Assembly: GCF_017562075.2 (NCBI RefSeq) | Contig: NC_054083.1 | Coordinates: 44,695,269 to 44,759,268 of the forward strand | Direction: 5' to 3' | DNA length: 64,000 nt | Origin: Anopheles merus | Lineage: Eukaryota > Arthropoda > Insecta > Diptera > Culicidae | Shown here: positions 37,665-50,375 of the stretch, in pieces | Numbering within the stretch: the stretch's first letter is position 1 | Layout: every line of letters starts with the position of its first letter | The notes under the pieces: model-generated | What the model was told of the DNA's origin: nothing | What the model saw: only the letters and a program-made list of their open reading frames with translations | The model's database searches: none | Made by a program: the position numbers and the translations under genes

Positions 37665-38497
37665 TAGCGAAAATTTATGCCAAATAAACAATTGCTAAGA
37701 GCCACCCCAGGTCACACCTTCCTATTGTCGTTGGCTGGGTTGGGGGGTTTGTGTGTGCGTTAGATGTGTTTTAATTTCTGGTTTGGTGCTGTTGTTGTTT
37801 TTTTGTCTTGATTTGTTGAGCAATTCAATGCGTTGTTTGTAAAAAAAAACACACACACACACAAGGAACGATGCAATGAGGTAAATTAGAAAAAGAAACA
37901 ATTCATTGCACAAATAACTCCCTCCTAACAGAAAAGGAGATCGCAATGTGGTGCAACCACAGCTCGTTTTTTTTCTTCTGTTTTCCATGTGGTGTGTGTT
38001 CCATTGAATGAAAATACCTCCATCTACTTCCTCCCGCCCATCCTAAAATGCGAAACATGTCCACCGGGATGGAGGCTAATCAATTTCCCGCCACACTTCC
38101 TTTTAGAGCGCGGAGAACGGCTGCTGTGTGACTTCATCATTCAGCCAAGTGACGAACCAAGATCGTCATCGACGACGACGACTACGGTTGCACTCGCATG
38201 TTAATTGCCCGTAAGACCGAAGCCGAGGACCGATCAATTTATTGCTGCACAAATTATCCATCCTCCATCACAGAGAACGGTGGGAGAAGGGACCGATGGG
38301 GCGATGCTTTGGGTGCGTTTTGCCGTGTTTTTCCCTTCCGAGCATCCAGTTCTAGCTGGGGATGGAAGAAGTTGTTATTGCGAAACAGAGCAACAGAGGG
38401 ACACGGACGCCGTCTTGGCCGGGCGATGGAAAGTGATTGTATTTATTGATCGTCAAGATATCATGAGATAATTACGCGCACCTTGCGGACCCGTTTG

Positions 38498-38522
38498 CTA
38501 CTGTGCTGCTGCTGCTGCTGCT
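38498..38522 (+). repeat. CTG triplet repeat
   Basis: A CTG run of about seven units. Similar runs occur near 20103 and 26250-26290 in non-coding DNA. Confidence 0.85.
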
Positions 38523-40072
38523 CATCTTGCCCTCATGTACGTGGGAAGGAGTGATCATGTGCTCGTAAACAGCAAAACGGGGTGCAACAAATCGTCACCG
38601 GCCTATGGGAAGCTGTAACGATCGAGCAGGATCGGATGGCGCTTGTTTGTAGCGATCGTCTTGCTTTGCCTGCAATCGTTTTCTTCTAGTTGAGGGTCTT
38701 TCAGGACTTGTTTTGAATGGATGTGCTGGTTGAGTTACTGTTTATTAGTTGACTTAAAACAGCTCCAAAGCAATATAAGTGGCAGACGTTGGCAGACACT
38801 CTCTCCATCGCCTTTCATCGCCACGATTACTAGAACGATCATCAAACATTCGCTACACGACAATCATTCCATTGTGAAACCATCTCAAGGCAACGGAAAC
38901 ATTGCAATTGCAAAAGCCTTGGCGTTGCTGATTCTAAAATCAAACCCTAACCCCATTCCAGTGTATGATCGCGCTTGTCTATGTTTTTTTATCAAAGCTC
39001 TCCACGTGCTTACTTGCTGTGGGCTAAACCGTTGCCGAACCGATTTAAAAATTCCCCTTTCCAAACCGGCTTGACACGTGTCGCGTTGTGCCCGTTGGGT
39101 CCACTGTAGCGGGCTGCCGTAAATCATTGAAAAAGTGACATCAATGAATCACACAGATTGCGCACTGTTTTGCGAAGGAAACGGACATGCTTTTGTGTTG
39201 AAGGCTGGTGTGCAAAGGGACGGTGTGCTGGTAGGAAGCAGACTGCAGCCGGCTGGCTGCAAGACGTCGATCAGTCGATCACGCGTGTAGTTTGAAATTA
39301 TAATTTGATTGATTAAAATTCTTATCATCGCGCACGCAACAAGCCAGCCTGCTTGTGGCAGGCTCCGTCTGCGATAGGGGTTATTCCCGTGTCAAACACG
39401 GCCAGCTCGGTATCTCGCTCGATGCGATCTTTAGAGAAATTAAGCTGAAGAGCTGAAATAAAGTGCACGCCGCGTTGGCAATACGAAATCAGGAGAAAAA
39501 GAGGTACTAAGCAGCGCAAGTTAAGGGCAGTTTAGTGCAATAAAATCATACGCATCTTACCTGATTGCAGTTGGCAATCCGTGTTATGTTATAAAACGCT
39601 TGTTATCCCACTCACGATCACGGGTGCTGTGGCAAGTGGAGGGACCTGCGGTGTTTAAAAAAGCCAGTTTCACCTTCGATACAGCCAACGGTTTTCTCCA
39701 TCATCGATTAGCTGGCCCTGTAATTAGATGAAAAGATATTTCTCGCAGCGTTTCCACCGGCAAGACTCCAATCCGGCGTGCCAACTCTGTGTCGCACTGT
39801 TTGATAATCGAATCAAACCGATCAAACGGTTGATCGGGCACGAGCTATCAACCGAGATGGCTGGCAGATGCAGAATGTTTGAAACTGTGCACTGTGTTGC
39901 GAGCGTTTCCTTTCCCTTTTTTTTGTTTGTTTGTTTGCTGCATTGTTGGAATAATGTTTGTTTTTTTGCCTGCTCCTCTCTAAGTGCAAAACCACCAAGA
40001 TGCGTTCCGGTGTCCGTCGTCGTCATCGTCCAGCTATGGAAGTGGGTTAACAGGTCTCTTGTCTCCCTTTGT

Positions 40073-40078
<6 letters not shown>

Positions 40079-40138
<60 letters not shown>
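40079..40138. repeat. CT microsatellite, about 60 bp
   Basis: A pure CT array lies in a pyrimidine-rich context and is followed by GTCTGACTCACACACACA. ORFs that read Ser-Leu or Arg-Glu repeats through it are artefacts. Confidence 0.97.
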
Positions 40139-40142
<4 letters not shown>

Positions 40143-40515
40143 GACTCACACACACATAACCTTCCAGAATGCAGGCAGAGTGACGCAACGTGACAAAATT
40201 GTCGTGTTAGCAATTTGTCTAATTGTTGCTCGCCGTCTTGGTAATTGGTTGCGCAATACGTCCCTTTGTTACGCCAGAGCGTTTAGCGCGCACCTTCCTG
40301 CGGCTAGTGTGCGCAAGTGTCGTGGAAAAATAGCTCTAAAATAAAGGTAATTATTGTTGTTCGTGTGTGTGTGTGTGTGTGTGTGGGTTGAATTGATGAG
40401 TTTGGAATTGTTATTTTCAATTTACGGCTGCAAATAATGCGTTCTAAATGACTTACTTGCTACACTGCTTTCCCTTGTTAATGTAAGCAACGAACCCCAA
40501 CGCACGCCTTAGTAA

Positions 40516-40714
40516 ATGGCTCCAGCTCCACAAGAATTCGAGCATCGTACACACCCCAAAACATGCCTTTCCGGGCCCCAGACGGAAGGCGAGATGGCAG
40601 CCGTCGTCGATGGCGCATCAACGATTGTGCTTGCGTCTTTCACAACAAATCGATCGAGCGGGCGGCCGCTTCTGCCACCGAAACCGATCCAGCACCAGCA
40701 CACAATAGCGGAAG
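40516..40714 (+). CDS. Candidate first coding exon, proline-rich end
   Basis: An ATG at 40516 in a good context (AGTAAATGGCT) directly follows TAG TAA. It opens 66 codons to an AAG|GTGGGT donor at 40715, leaving one base. The peptide starts MAPAPQEFEHRTHPK and ends with GRPLLPPKPIQ, a short proline-rich stretch of the kind SH3 domains can bind; that is inference. There is no signal peptide or membrane segment. Third-position GC is about half, which is weak coding evidence, and no downstream exon of matching phase was located. Confidence 0.22.
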
Positions 40715-41578
40715 GTGGGTGTTGGATAGCAATTATTTATAGCTAAATGCACAACCCACAGCACGATCACTCACGCACGCTATTTAAAGGGACACTCAAT
40801 TCCGTGATTCTTAATCCAATCTGTGTTGCTGTTTGCGGAGGTTGCGCACGCGGGAGAATGAGCTGGGGGAGTGTGACAGTGGAAGGGACCATTGCATAAC
40901 TTCTCGTTCGTTTGTGTGTTTTGGCACACGCGAGATTTATTGATGACAGTGAGCCGAACCGATCGATCTCGCACGACGCCAACACACGGCGCACGATTGC
41001 ATCGGAACGCGCTTCTTGGGCAATCCTGCTTGCGGCCACCACCGCAGCTCGTCGCCTTAGATGGCCTCCGGTCTTAGGGACAGGGCACGTCGCGGGCACG
41101 CCGTGCCGTCTACACGCACGTACGTACGTACACAGAAGCAACTGATAAGCAAGGGGGAGGGGTGAGTAAGGGGAGGCCACTTGATTGATTGATTGCTGTC
41201 ATTACCTCTCCAAGGGGCTGATGGGCCGTTGGGAAGCGAAAAATTGTCCCCGCATTGCTTAGAGCTTTCCCGATGTTCCGAAGACGATCGAAACGGATCG
41301 GGGTTTGGGGGCTCACACATGAGCCTTGAGTATTTGAGCTGCAGAAACCGCAGCTAAGTGTTTAATTGACTTGTGCGAGATAAATGGTGATCGGTATGCG
41401 TTTGGTGTTGGTGGACGGATGAGCAGGAGTGAAAATTGAACTACGTACGTGCTGGAATTAGCTTTCCACACAAGCTCGCAAGCGCTCAATCGCAAAGGAC
41501 ACAAGACCGACTGCACTTCAAGTACTACAGGCACTGGAATTCCATCTTCTGTTTGTACTTGCCACTGGAGCAATAAAT

Positions 41579-41854
41579 TTAGCTTGACGGTGTAAAAAAG
41601 TAAAGCCACCGTTCGCCTCGAATTTCAGAAGTGACACGCTGTCTAGCGTTGCTTCGGTCAACTTTGGGGAGTGCAATGTCCCAATCCAATTTTTGGGGAA
41701 CACACGGAAGATCCCGCAGACCCCTACTCGGAAACCTATTGGGCAAGGTGCTAATTGGTTGAACAAATGTTGGTGCCCGTTTGTTGCCGAATTTCGGTAG
41801 AATTCTCACCAGCCTGTCAGGCACCGCACAGTGGTCCGTAAGATTGGCTTCCAT
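41579..41854 (-). CDS. Candidate first coding exon or small ORF on the minus strand
   Basis: An ATG at 41854 sits in a very good insect start context (TTCAAATGGAAG). After 15 codons (MEANLTDHCAVPDRL) there is a GTGAGA donor at 41809-41804 that would leave phase 0. If the donor is not used, the frame stays open to TAA at 41579, giving 91 residues of unremarkable composition with no recognised domain, signal peptide or membrane segment. The phase-0 exit matches the phase-0 entry of the exon at 16184, so this could be the distant 5' coding exon of that gene; this is inference only. An open frame of 91 codons alone is not significant here. Confidence 0.25.
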   Translation of the reverse strand: MEANLTDHCAVPDRLVRILPKFGNKRAPTFVQPISTLPNRFPSRGLRDLPCVPQKLDWDIALPKVDRSNARQRVTSEIRGERWLYFFTPSS

Positions 41855-42629
41855 TTGAAGCGCTGCTCAAGTACAACAATTCATTAGCATTGAGAGGTGA
41901 AGAATTACCTTCGAGGGAAGACAACAGTGCAGTAGGTGTGTGGAGCTGTATGTTTATTCTCTACCGAACCTTTCTTTATCGCGAACGGAAGATCAGCGCG
42001 TTGGTAACGGTTGTTGTGCTGCAGTTTTTACTTGGGATGAACCTGATAGGGTTTTGGGATGAAAAGATGAAAGGTCTTAGTTGATGGCAGCACAGGTAGC
42101 AGTATTTTTGGAAGTCGGAATGGTAGTTTGTCATCCGTTTTGGGGCCCTATTGTCCATGGCTCTTTGAGCGCTGGAGAGATTTGGTTTGATTTCGAAGTA
42201 AATCAAAAGTCATCTGACATGTACGTTTTCTTTCTCACTGTTGGTACTGTTACGGGTAGCCCTCTTAGCGAGCGATAAATGTTGTAAATCATCCAGCAGC
42301 ATTCACATCTCTGGAATGCGTGTGATCTCTGCCAACCGTCCCGTTGTGAGAGGAGCATTAAATTCTAGCAATTCAATCGTCCACAGCTACTACCCTTCTA
42401 CTGTGACACTGTGCGGATTTACTACGTTGATATCCTTGAGCTCGGCGGGCAACACGGGCCGCCAGATCAGTATCGGGAGCGGAATCTTCCGAGCTACTCG
42501 ATCATCACAGCCTCCGTCAGCTCGATCACGAGCGGAAACCCCCCGCCGCGTTTCTGTCGTGCCTTTTATCGCGCATTCCAAACGTTTGCGCCTACTCGCG
42601 CCCTCTCTGTGCGTGTGTGTGTGTGTGCT

Positions 42630-42630
<1 letters not shown>

Positions 42631-42724
<94 letters not shown>
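42631..42724. repeat. GA microsatellite (84 bp) followed by an 11-base G run
   Basis: A pure AG array ends in a G tract and is preceded by a GTGTGT stretch (about 42609-42627). Long GA tracts bind GAGA factor in flies and can form triplex or single-stranded structures. Confidence 0.97.
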
Positions 42725-43005
42725 ATTGGCAGCTGAAAGTGACTTTGCAACTTCAAAACGGACCGGAGGTATTGACGGTCATTGCAGGTGACCCTTTTGC
42801 AGCAAAACGGTCGGCCCACGGACTCCGACACTCCGGCCAAACCGCAGCAGAGGTGTAAATGAGCTAAATATAGTCCAAACAAGCGTCGCACCAAATGAAC
42901 GGTACCCTGCTGCTTCCCTGTTGTTCCCCACCCCCGAGCGGTGGTTGCAATTTAGTGCCCAGGCTGGTGCATCGTCGTGGCGAGCGGGGTTTTGTTGTGT
43001 AAGAT

Positions 43006-43024
43006 CGCGCGCGCGCGCGCGCGC
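43006..43024. repeat. Alternating CG tract, 19 bp
   Basis: A pure CGCGCG run, the strongest Z-DNA-forming type of sequence. A second one of 15 bp lies at 36302-36316. Such CpG-only runs are unusual outside insect genomes with little methylation. Confidence 0.95.
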
Positions 43025-43737
43025 ACCATTCCACGATCGCGTCCCCCATGGACTGGCTGGCTTCCCACACCGACCGGTAGTGCCTAGGCTAATATGGTTG
43101 AACCGCTGACGTCAATGCTGGCGGTGCTCCTGAGGGTTTGCAGAGCTCATCGTTCGATACGAGAAAAAAAAAAGTTGTTTTGAAATGATCAAAACAAACA
43201 AAGCGCAAAAGCAGGGTGGATTGGTGGGTCAGTTTCAGACAGGGAGATGGTTTTTTGTGGAAAATCGTCTAAAAAATGTTCGTCTATTTTTCGCATCGCA
43301 CGTGTTTCGAAGATTGAGCACACTTTTAGAGGGAGGGAGTCATCTAAAAGCAATCGTGTGTTCGAAGCGGACGACTTCAAAACCAAACGGCGTACCGTTT
43401 TCTAGGCGAACCACATTTTTGTTCACAATTTCACAATCCTTTACAGCCTATAGGCAGCGGATTTGGGGTGATATCGGTTCCTCTCGTGTAAGCCTGGTTG
43501 AGGGAGAAGGCAACAGTTTTGGTATTGAAATGTTTCTTTTCGATCCCATTAAAGAAACACTAACCAAGGATGATGATACAGGGTGTGTGTTGGTTTTAAA
43601 AGGCAAACAGATATTATATTCTTAAAATAGTTAAAAGCGTGCAGTTCCATCAGACCCGCTGTTTGCGCACATTAATCGAAGCGAAAGATTGTACCTACCT
43701 CGACACACAATCGTAACTCACTTCTCTCCCCGCCAGC

Positions 43738-44079
43738 GACACCATGCTGTCCAGGCTAGGGTCTCGATCAGAAACATTCAAAGGCGGACAGCACGATAAC
43801 AACACTCTCCTCCCTATCATCACAACCTCCACCCCGGCGGGTGGTATGGTGCAGGGATCAGCATCCACCTGTTGTTGTTTGCCATGTCGGGGCAGCCGGT
43901 GCTCGTGTCACTGCCAACCGAGCATTAGACACTATAAATATCGAGTTTCGAGCGTGTCACCCGGACCCATCCGCCTGCTCCGCTGCTGCAACGGGCGGCT
44001 GCTGCAATCGATGCAATGGGGAGTCGGGGAAGGGCGGGCAGGCAGGCAGGGCAGCGGCACACAGGCTCGTCATTAGCAT
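43738..44079 (+). CDS. Candidate exon with Cys-rich N-terminal ORF
   Basis: A good acceptor (CACTTCTCTCCCCGCCAG) is followed seven bases later by ATG at 43744 (context CGACACCATGC). A 110-codon frame runs to TAG. It includes TSTPAGGMVQGSAS and a Cys cluster (STCCCLPCRGSRCSCHC) that could be a palmitoylated or metal-binding patch, or simply a TGT repeat effect. No strong internal donor is seen. The minus strand is also open across this interval (ORF 44556-43957, with a hydrophobic stretch), which weakens the call. Confidence 0.2.
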
Positions 44080-44579
44080 CGCGCCCAACACGACCAGCTG
44101 TGTACGATGACATTCGCGACAGGCGAAGAGGAGTGTCCTAAGCCAACCACGGTGCATAGTGCACGACGCGATGGGATTGGGGGGGAGAGGGCAGAAGAAG
44201 CAGCAAAAAACGATCCGACAACGCTGCCTTCCTCTCCTGCAGGAAGCTCCATCTCCTTCCATCGATGTTGGTCGCGTGTGTGATTCACGAAAAACTTGGC
44301 GAATCACTTGGCGGGTGGTTGGTGTTGGTGTCGCTCTTTCTATGTACCCGATGCTCTTTTTGGGTTGGATTGTTGTAGCGCACCGGCACAACTTCAAGTC
44401 ATTCGAGCTTCGGTTGTTGTTGCATCGGTGTGTGATAAATCTGCAAAATGCGATGCTGATGCTATGGATGCAACTCTCGATTGATCTGGACAAAAGGCTG
44501 GTATCTTTGGCTGACAAAAATAAAAAAAACGAATGTGAATTAGGAGATAAATTCATTTATCAAGCGATTCGGTGAAGTG

Positions 44580-45290
44580 GTGTCGTTGGGGGAAGTGAAC
44601 AGATTACATACTAAGACTGATAACATCTAACATTTCGATGCGTGTCGTATGATACGGGCATTTAAATGTATGGTTTTATGTCTTCCGAACAAAATGGAAT
44701 GATGGTAAATTATTAGTGATTTGAATGTCAAATTTCATTCTCTTTTAGCTTTTCCTTAGCGTTCTATTTTGATATGACAGAAGTTGGTTTACATCCTATA
44801 CGAAAATAAAAGTTTAGAATGGATAAATTGAAATTTTTCATTCTTCAAATTCCGCTCCTAAATCTTGAGTTTTAATAACGTATGCAACAATTTCCTCCCT
44901 TTGATACTTAATGTTATAAGCGTTGTTCATCTTTTACTAGCCGAAACAGACATTTATCATAATGGTAAATAAATTAAGGTCAACCTCAGACTAAGGCAAT
45001 AATGGTAGTCTGATAGAACGAGAAGCCCTCATTGTTCAATAAATTTGAATAATTACGCTATTTTCTACCATTTTTAAACTTCATCGTGGATCTAAAAGAT
45101 TGTCTATTAAATGACATGAAAATTTAAACTTTAGCGTAAGAACAGATCTAGATATTTGCGAAAAACTGTTGTTTGATTGACTTTAGAATCAAATTACTAG
45201 GCTATTGTACATCAATAAACAACACAATAACATAATAGACGTCACAAATGTGCAATACATATAGTTAAGTAGTAGTTTCTTAATATTAGA
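44580..45290. other. AT-rich block, no gene
   Basis: No open frame of note. Its right edge is the SINE-like copy at 45291-45455, so the block may be older inserted DNA. A short palindrome (GTCGTATGATACG) is at about 44644. Confidence 0.45.
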
Positions 45291-45455
45291 ATCTTTTTTT
45301 TCTTTTCACTTTTGATTTGTTAAACTCAATATTGTTGACGTGCTCTTGAATTACATTAAACCAACATTGAACTGATGAGACGAGTTTTGAACTCGCAATG
45401 TGGTAAGTGTCAAACCGAACACATAACACTACGCCACGGCTACCCGCTCCCAGTG
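45291..45455 (-). mobile_element. tRNA-derived SINE-like element on the minus strand
   Basis: On the minus strand an A box (TGGCGTAGTGTT, 45436-45425) and a B box (GAGTTCAAAACTC, 45394-45382) stand about 30 bases apart within a tRNA-like head that begins GGGAGCGGGTAGCC. The body runs about 80 bases to an A-rich 3' end (AAAAGAAAAAAAAG) near 45291-45305, as expected of a retroposed SINE. No clear target-site duplication was found by eye. It borders the AT-rich block on its left. Confidence 0.6.
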
Positions 45456-47521
45456 GTACTTTATTCCGACAGTTTAAGGTGATTGCTTGCAATGCATCTT
45501 TACGTGCACGAAACCTTGAAACCAGCTCAACGCACTAAAACACCATCTTTCAACTACTAATTCGTGCGCTAAATGGTTTATTGTTGTTGCATGAAATACT
45601 ACGCCTTTACTACCCTGGCCACCGCACCGCGTGCCCATACGATCGGAGACGGGTACACCAGTGGGCAGTTTTTCAATAAACACCCCTCGAAACAGCCACA
45701 CTCACTGTTTGCCCGTAGGTACTGGGTTGAAGAACATATTTTTTGGTGATGGCCCTCCGCCTCCCGAGCCCCAATACAATGGGTTAAAATTTCGAGTCAG
45801 AAAACACACTGACACACACACACAGAGACACGAGGTGGAGGTTTTTCGGTTAGAACAATGAGCATTATTCGGCTTCTCCGTGGGGCTCAAAATACTCTCA
45901 CATTAATAACGCGCCCAGCAAATGAATCACTGGCGCGTCAAAAGCGCGCACATTGTTTTCCGGACGGCCCGCGCGGCCCGGAAGTTGCGTACCCTTTCAC
46001 GCCCGCTCGCCCGTATGTTGGAGGAAGGGGAGGGAGAAGGTGGTCTGAGATAGTGGGTCCACGGGTTCCCAACAGGCAACTCGACAAACACTCCCATCAT
46101 AAAGCCTAACCACGATGAGCCGTTTTGCTAATTGCGTCGCTGCTCGCGATACCGCCCGAGGCGGCTCGCCTGCTGCCGGTTCGTCCGGCGGTACAGTTTG
46201 TGGGATGCAACAGGGAGGGGGGCGGTGTATGTGTGTCACAGATACCTGCCCGCCTGCCCGGCCAGTGTGGTCGCGGGTCGATCGATCTCGTACAGCGGGA
46301 TCGCGCACAAAACTTGTCCCAACATCCGGTAGCACTTACGCCTTGATCGCCCATCGATCATTGTCTACCGGGTCGCTGTTGCGCTGTCGTTGACTGGTGT
46401 CGTCTTCTGCACACGTACAAGGTCGGTCCGCGCCGGGGCTTGCTTGGTGCGAATGACAAAATAATAATTGAAGAACGTGAACGTCTGCGCGAAAGATTGC
46501 CCCACGATGAGATGTGGCAGCGCAGATACGCAGAGCAAGTGTCTAGCGAACCGGGAGCTTCGAGTGAGCGAACGAGATTGCATCAGCGCAGACGACGCAG
46601 ACGAGAGGATCAGCTCACAAGGGGGAAGGATTAAAGCATCGGAACAAGACAGGGCAGGAGCGCATAACGCATGCCGAGAGTGGGTCATCGCTTCCTATCC
46701 GGGCGACGGTGACAACAGAAAAGGGCCGGAAAGGAAAAGTGCAATTTGGCGGCAGTCGTCAGCACCCTTCTCCGTCCACCCATGGTCCATGGCAGCGCGC
46801 GGGGTAAGCTTTATTATAATTAGTGCAATAAATAACAGCGGTTATAATAACCATTATGATAATGGCAATCAAGGGGCAATCATAATCATTAAGCTGGACA
46901 TTTTTACGGCGATTTGTGTGGACGCTAGTGGATCCTGTGTTTCTTGCGGGTGGAATCAGGCCGGGTGAAACAACCGGTGGTGAAACAATGTCTTCAAAAA
47001 GCTCATTGAACACGCTTATTGATCGTCGTGATCATCGTGATCGCTTTTGTGAAATTACACTTTCTGCAACATTGCCAACAAGTGTACAAACAACTAAAGT
47101 ACCTCTGCTGCACCTTGAACTGCAAAAGTTGTGCGCCAAAACGAACAATGTGCAGCTGTTTGTGCATGCTGACCTTGAGGCAGCAGGCAAGATCGTCCCA
47201 GCCGAAAAAAGAATTACAAACTGTTTCGGGCCCACCATGCTGCTCTGGATCGTCTTCACCATCAGCACCATGGCGCTGTCTGTCACCGCGCGGTGCTTAA
47301 AAATATTACTTCCGACTGCAGCACCACGAACCCACAAGCTCCATCGGAAAGTTTGCTGGGAGGGGAACCCCCCCTAAAGGCAGCGGCACAGTAACTGAAA
47401 CCGAAAAAATGAGCTGCAATAAAATTGATACAAAACAAGGCACGCAAAAAGAGAGGAAAACCGTGTCCAAAACCGGATGAAATGAGACAGGTCGGAAATA
47501 AAATTAAAAAATACACACACG

Positions 47522-47525
<4 letters not shown>

Positions 47526-47552
<27 letters not shown>
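47526..47552. repeat. GA microsatellite, about 27 bp
   Basis: A pure AG array following a short ACACAC stretch. Confidence 0.95.
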
Positions 47553-47556
<4 letters not shown>

Positions 47557-48975
47557 GGTATTGGTGTCACGGCTGGAATGACAACCTGGCAACCGTTTCG
47601 GTTTGGCGCTACGGAGCACGCACATGTGGGCACGGTGCTTCGGTTTTGCTTAAGCACTTTAGGGGACATTATTTTAAAAGTCTCGTTATTGTTCTGTGAG
47701 TGATCTTGTGTATGTGTTTGTTTTTTTTTTGTCCCTAACATTACCCACCATGTGCTAGCTGGATCGATCATGTGCCGAAACGGAAGCGACGAATCCGGCT
47801 GTTCTTAAGCAAACTCTCTTGCCTCAAATGAACCATAAAGCTATTTAACACAATTTATTGCTCGTTAAAGGATGGTAGCATTTCGAGGGCGATCGGTCTG
47901 ATCGTACGGTCCTTTTTTTTTAAAGGCCAGCCCACATACGGAAGGAGCGTTCCTTCGCTGAGGGTGCGCTCAGAGGCAGGAATAAGATAACATATTTATC
48001 ACCTAATGTCACCTCAGAATAGCAGAAAAGAAAAGCTAGCCCGTCACCGCGACCAGTTGCATATCGACGTTTGTGCACTGTTCCAGATAGCGCTTGACTT
48101 TACGATTTCCTGACCCAACCGACACACAGCTGCATTGCCCGGTTGTCAGGGGATTATCTGCTGCGGGTTCCCTTTGCGCAAAAGGGGTTTCGGAGCGATA
48201 AAAAATGATTGCTAACTCTTCCGTTTGCCCGCGCGCGCAAAACCAGCGGGTCGAAACCCCCCTCGTATCAGCTGTTCCCTTTTCGAACGTGCGTGCTCGG
48301 GTGTGTTGCGCGTGCCACTGCCACGTCGCGGCCCCGCAACGCCGCTAACGAGCGTGCGCGTCCTTTTTCGGTGGGTGTCCGTCATCAGGGATGCACCTGT
48401 CCCGTTGCGAGCCGAGCCAACTGCCGTAAATGTCGGATTATTTATTACTAAACGTACACACACACACACTCACCTCACGAAACCTCTCCAGTCGATCAAT
48501 TATTTTACTGCCGCGCTGTGTCGCGTACGAAAGAGCTTAACGCTGGTGCTGCTTCCGGCTGCAGACGACGAACCCCGCGGGTCCAAAAATTGTTTTGGGG
48601 AATTTATGTGTCGGTGTGCGAGCGCGTGTGCGTGCTCAGCGGCTCAGCAGGAGGATCAATTCCAAACACTGTTACACCCCTTGTATTTGATAGCACGCGA
48701 TATATTATAATGAAAAGTCCCCGGCGGTATCGATAAAACTCGCCTGCCTCGGAACGGCTTCGCCCGGGCTGAAAGGATGTCCCGGCGGTCGGCAACTATG
48801 TTGCTTAATTTACAGCCCACGGGTTCTTAGCTCATCATCATGCCATGAGGTGAATTTATGTGCGCGTGAGCTTGATTCGAAGCAGCATCCCGCGCGCGCA
48901 CAGGTTAAATTGTGTCATTTTATGAGTAATTTACGCTTCCCTCCGTTCCCTTTCTACAGGTCGGCAGCGGTTTCA

Positions 48976-48979
<4 letters not shown>

Positions 48980-49008
<29 letters not shown>
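48980..49008. repeat. CA microsatellite
   Basis: A CA array just downstream of a strong acceptor-like sequence (CCCTTTCTACAG at 48948-48959), followed by CTCTTTCTCTC. Confidence 0.95.
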
Positions 49009-49013
<5 letters not shown>

Positions 49014-50375
49014 AACACACACTCTCTTTCTCTCGTGTCTTTTCCTCTCAACCACAACTCACCAGATTAAGGATTAAGCTTGCGCAAAAGCCGCCGGACG
49101 GTTTTAATGGAGACAGTAAACGCTGGCGAAAACAGCGAACAATTGCTGCCGTAGCCGCGAATCTGCGCAGAAGCCTTGCTCAGATTGCAGCTCTTTTATT
49201 AATGCTCATTTCGGTTTGCCTTCTTTGGGCGGTTCATGCTCAGCTGAATGGTGCCGCCGTGTGGCCACACACTGGCTCGTTTCTTGCCCATAGCGTGTAT
49301 CGTATTTCACCGCGGCCAACGAAAGCGTAATGGCTTCATTGATTGACAGAGTGGTGGTGAGAGGGCAGAGTAGATATATAATTGTTGGCAAACAAGTGTT
49401 TAAGGTTCGGTACAGCTCGTAAAGCTGTCGATTTTATGTTGCTAATGATAAAATATGCACGATTTTGCAATACAATTAACGTTAAATAGATTTAAAGTGG
49501 ATGAAAAATGATTAAAATATCTGTTGAAGATCGCGATCGCATCAGATGCGATTACATCCTAAACAATTTTCCCTTGCATGCGCTCCACTTGTTCGATTGC
49601 AATCTGTTCAACCAGTCTTGAGGGGAAGCTTGTTGAACAAAAAATATTATTAAAAATACCACAACACTTCTTCCACCGCACTGGGATTGAAGCTCATCCA
49701 ACAATAGCAATGACAATACACGATACTAACCAAGGGCCAACAGCAACAGCACTGCAGGTCCCACCACCAACAGCATCACTGTGAGTGTTTGTTTTTATCA
49801 TTCACGCTGGATTGATTTGTGTGTGTGCGAGAGATGCTATCCCATCGATAGAAGGGTCAGATGGATGCTAGGCCCTATCCACTTCCTGCTTCACCTGCAC
49901 GTGGAGTGCAGAGGTCGATGATGCAACAAACCCCGAAAGAAGGCAGGAGGTGTGTCAAATTTATGATGTTTTCTCAAGCAAGCAGATAGATCGATTTGGG
50001 GTGAACCCCGAAGAAAAAAAGATTCGTTTCCACCAAGGCGTGCAGTACTCGGGTCGGGTGGGTCTGAGCAAATGGTGCGATCTACAACCGATCGTTCCTG
50101 TCCGCAGCTACGTTCTTCTGGGAAGCATCTCACCTCTCCACGAGTGTGTTCCATTCACAAAACTCATCTAAAACAACACGAGTCCCCGGGTGGTGTTGCT
50201 GATCGTGTGATTTGTGTGTTTGGCTCAACGGTACAAGCACGGAGAAAAAGGATCACCACCAGCGCATTAGAATGGCCACCATGCATGTGTCAACAAGATG
50301 ATGTTCGCCTGCTGTAACATATACACGGAAGACAAGCTCATCGGGTTCTGTGTCTCTGGAGCGTGAGTGATGTGA

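Noticed and set aside
40069..40344. ORFs encoding Ser-Leu or Arg-Glu repeats
   Set aside because: These are translations of the CT microsatellite, not proteins. The same applies to Cys-Val and Thr-His ORFs over GT/CA arrays at 16.8, 42.6, 57.6 and 62.5 kb.
43957..44556. 199-codon minus-strand ORF with a hydrophobic stretch resembling a signal anchor
   Set aside because: No acceptor or convincing donor, and it conflicts with a plus-strand frame that has a good acceptor. Length is at the chance limit.
46916..47377. 153-codon plus-strand ORF with a hydrophobic C-terminal part and AATAAA about 40 bases after the stop
   Set aside because: Weak codon bias and no splice evidence, and minus-strand frames are also open. 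The membrane-like segment alone is not enough.
49578..49780. Plus-strand frame ending at a GTGAGT donor, with an internal ATG at 49710
   Set aside because: The donor is good, but the peptide is short and Thr/Pro/Ala-rich from CA-rich DNA, and no partner exon or codon bias was seen.
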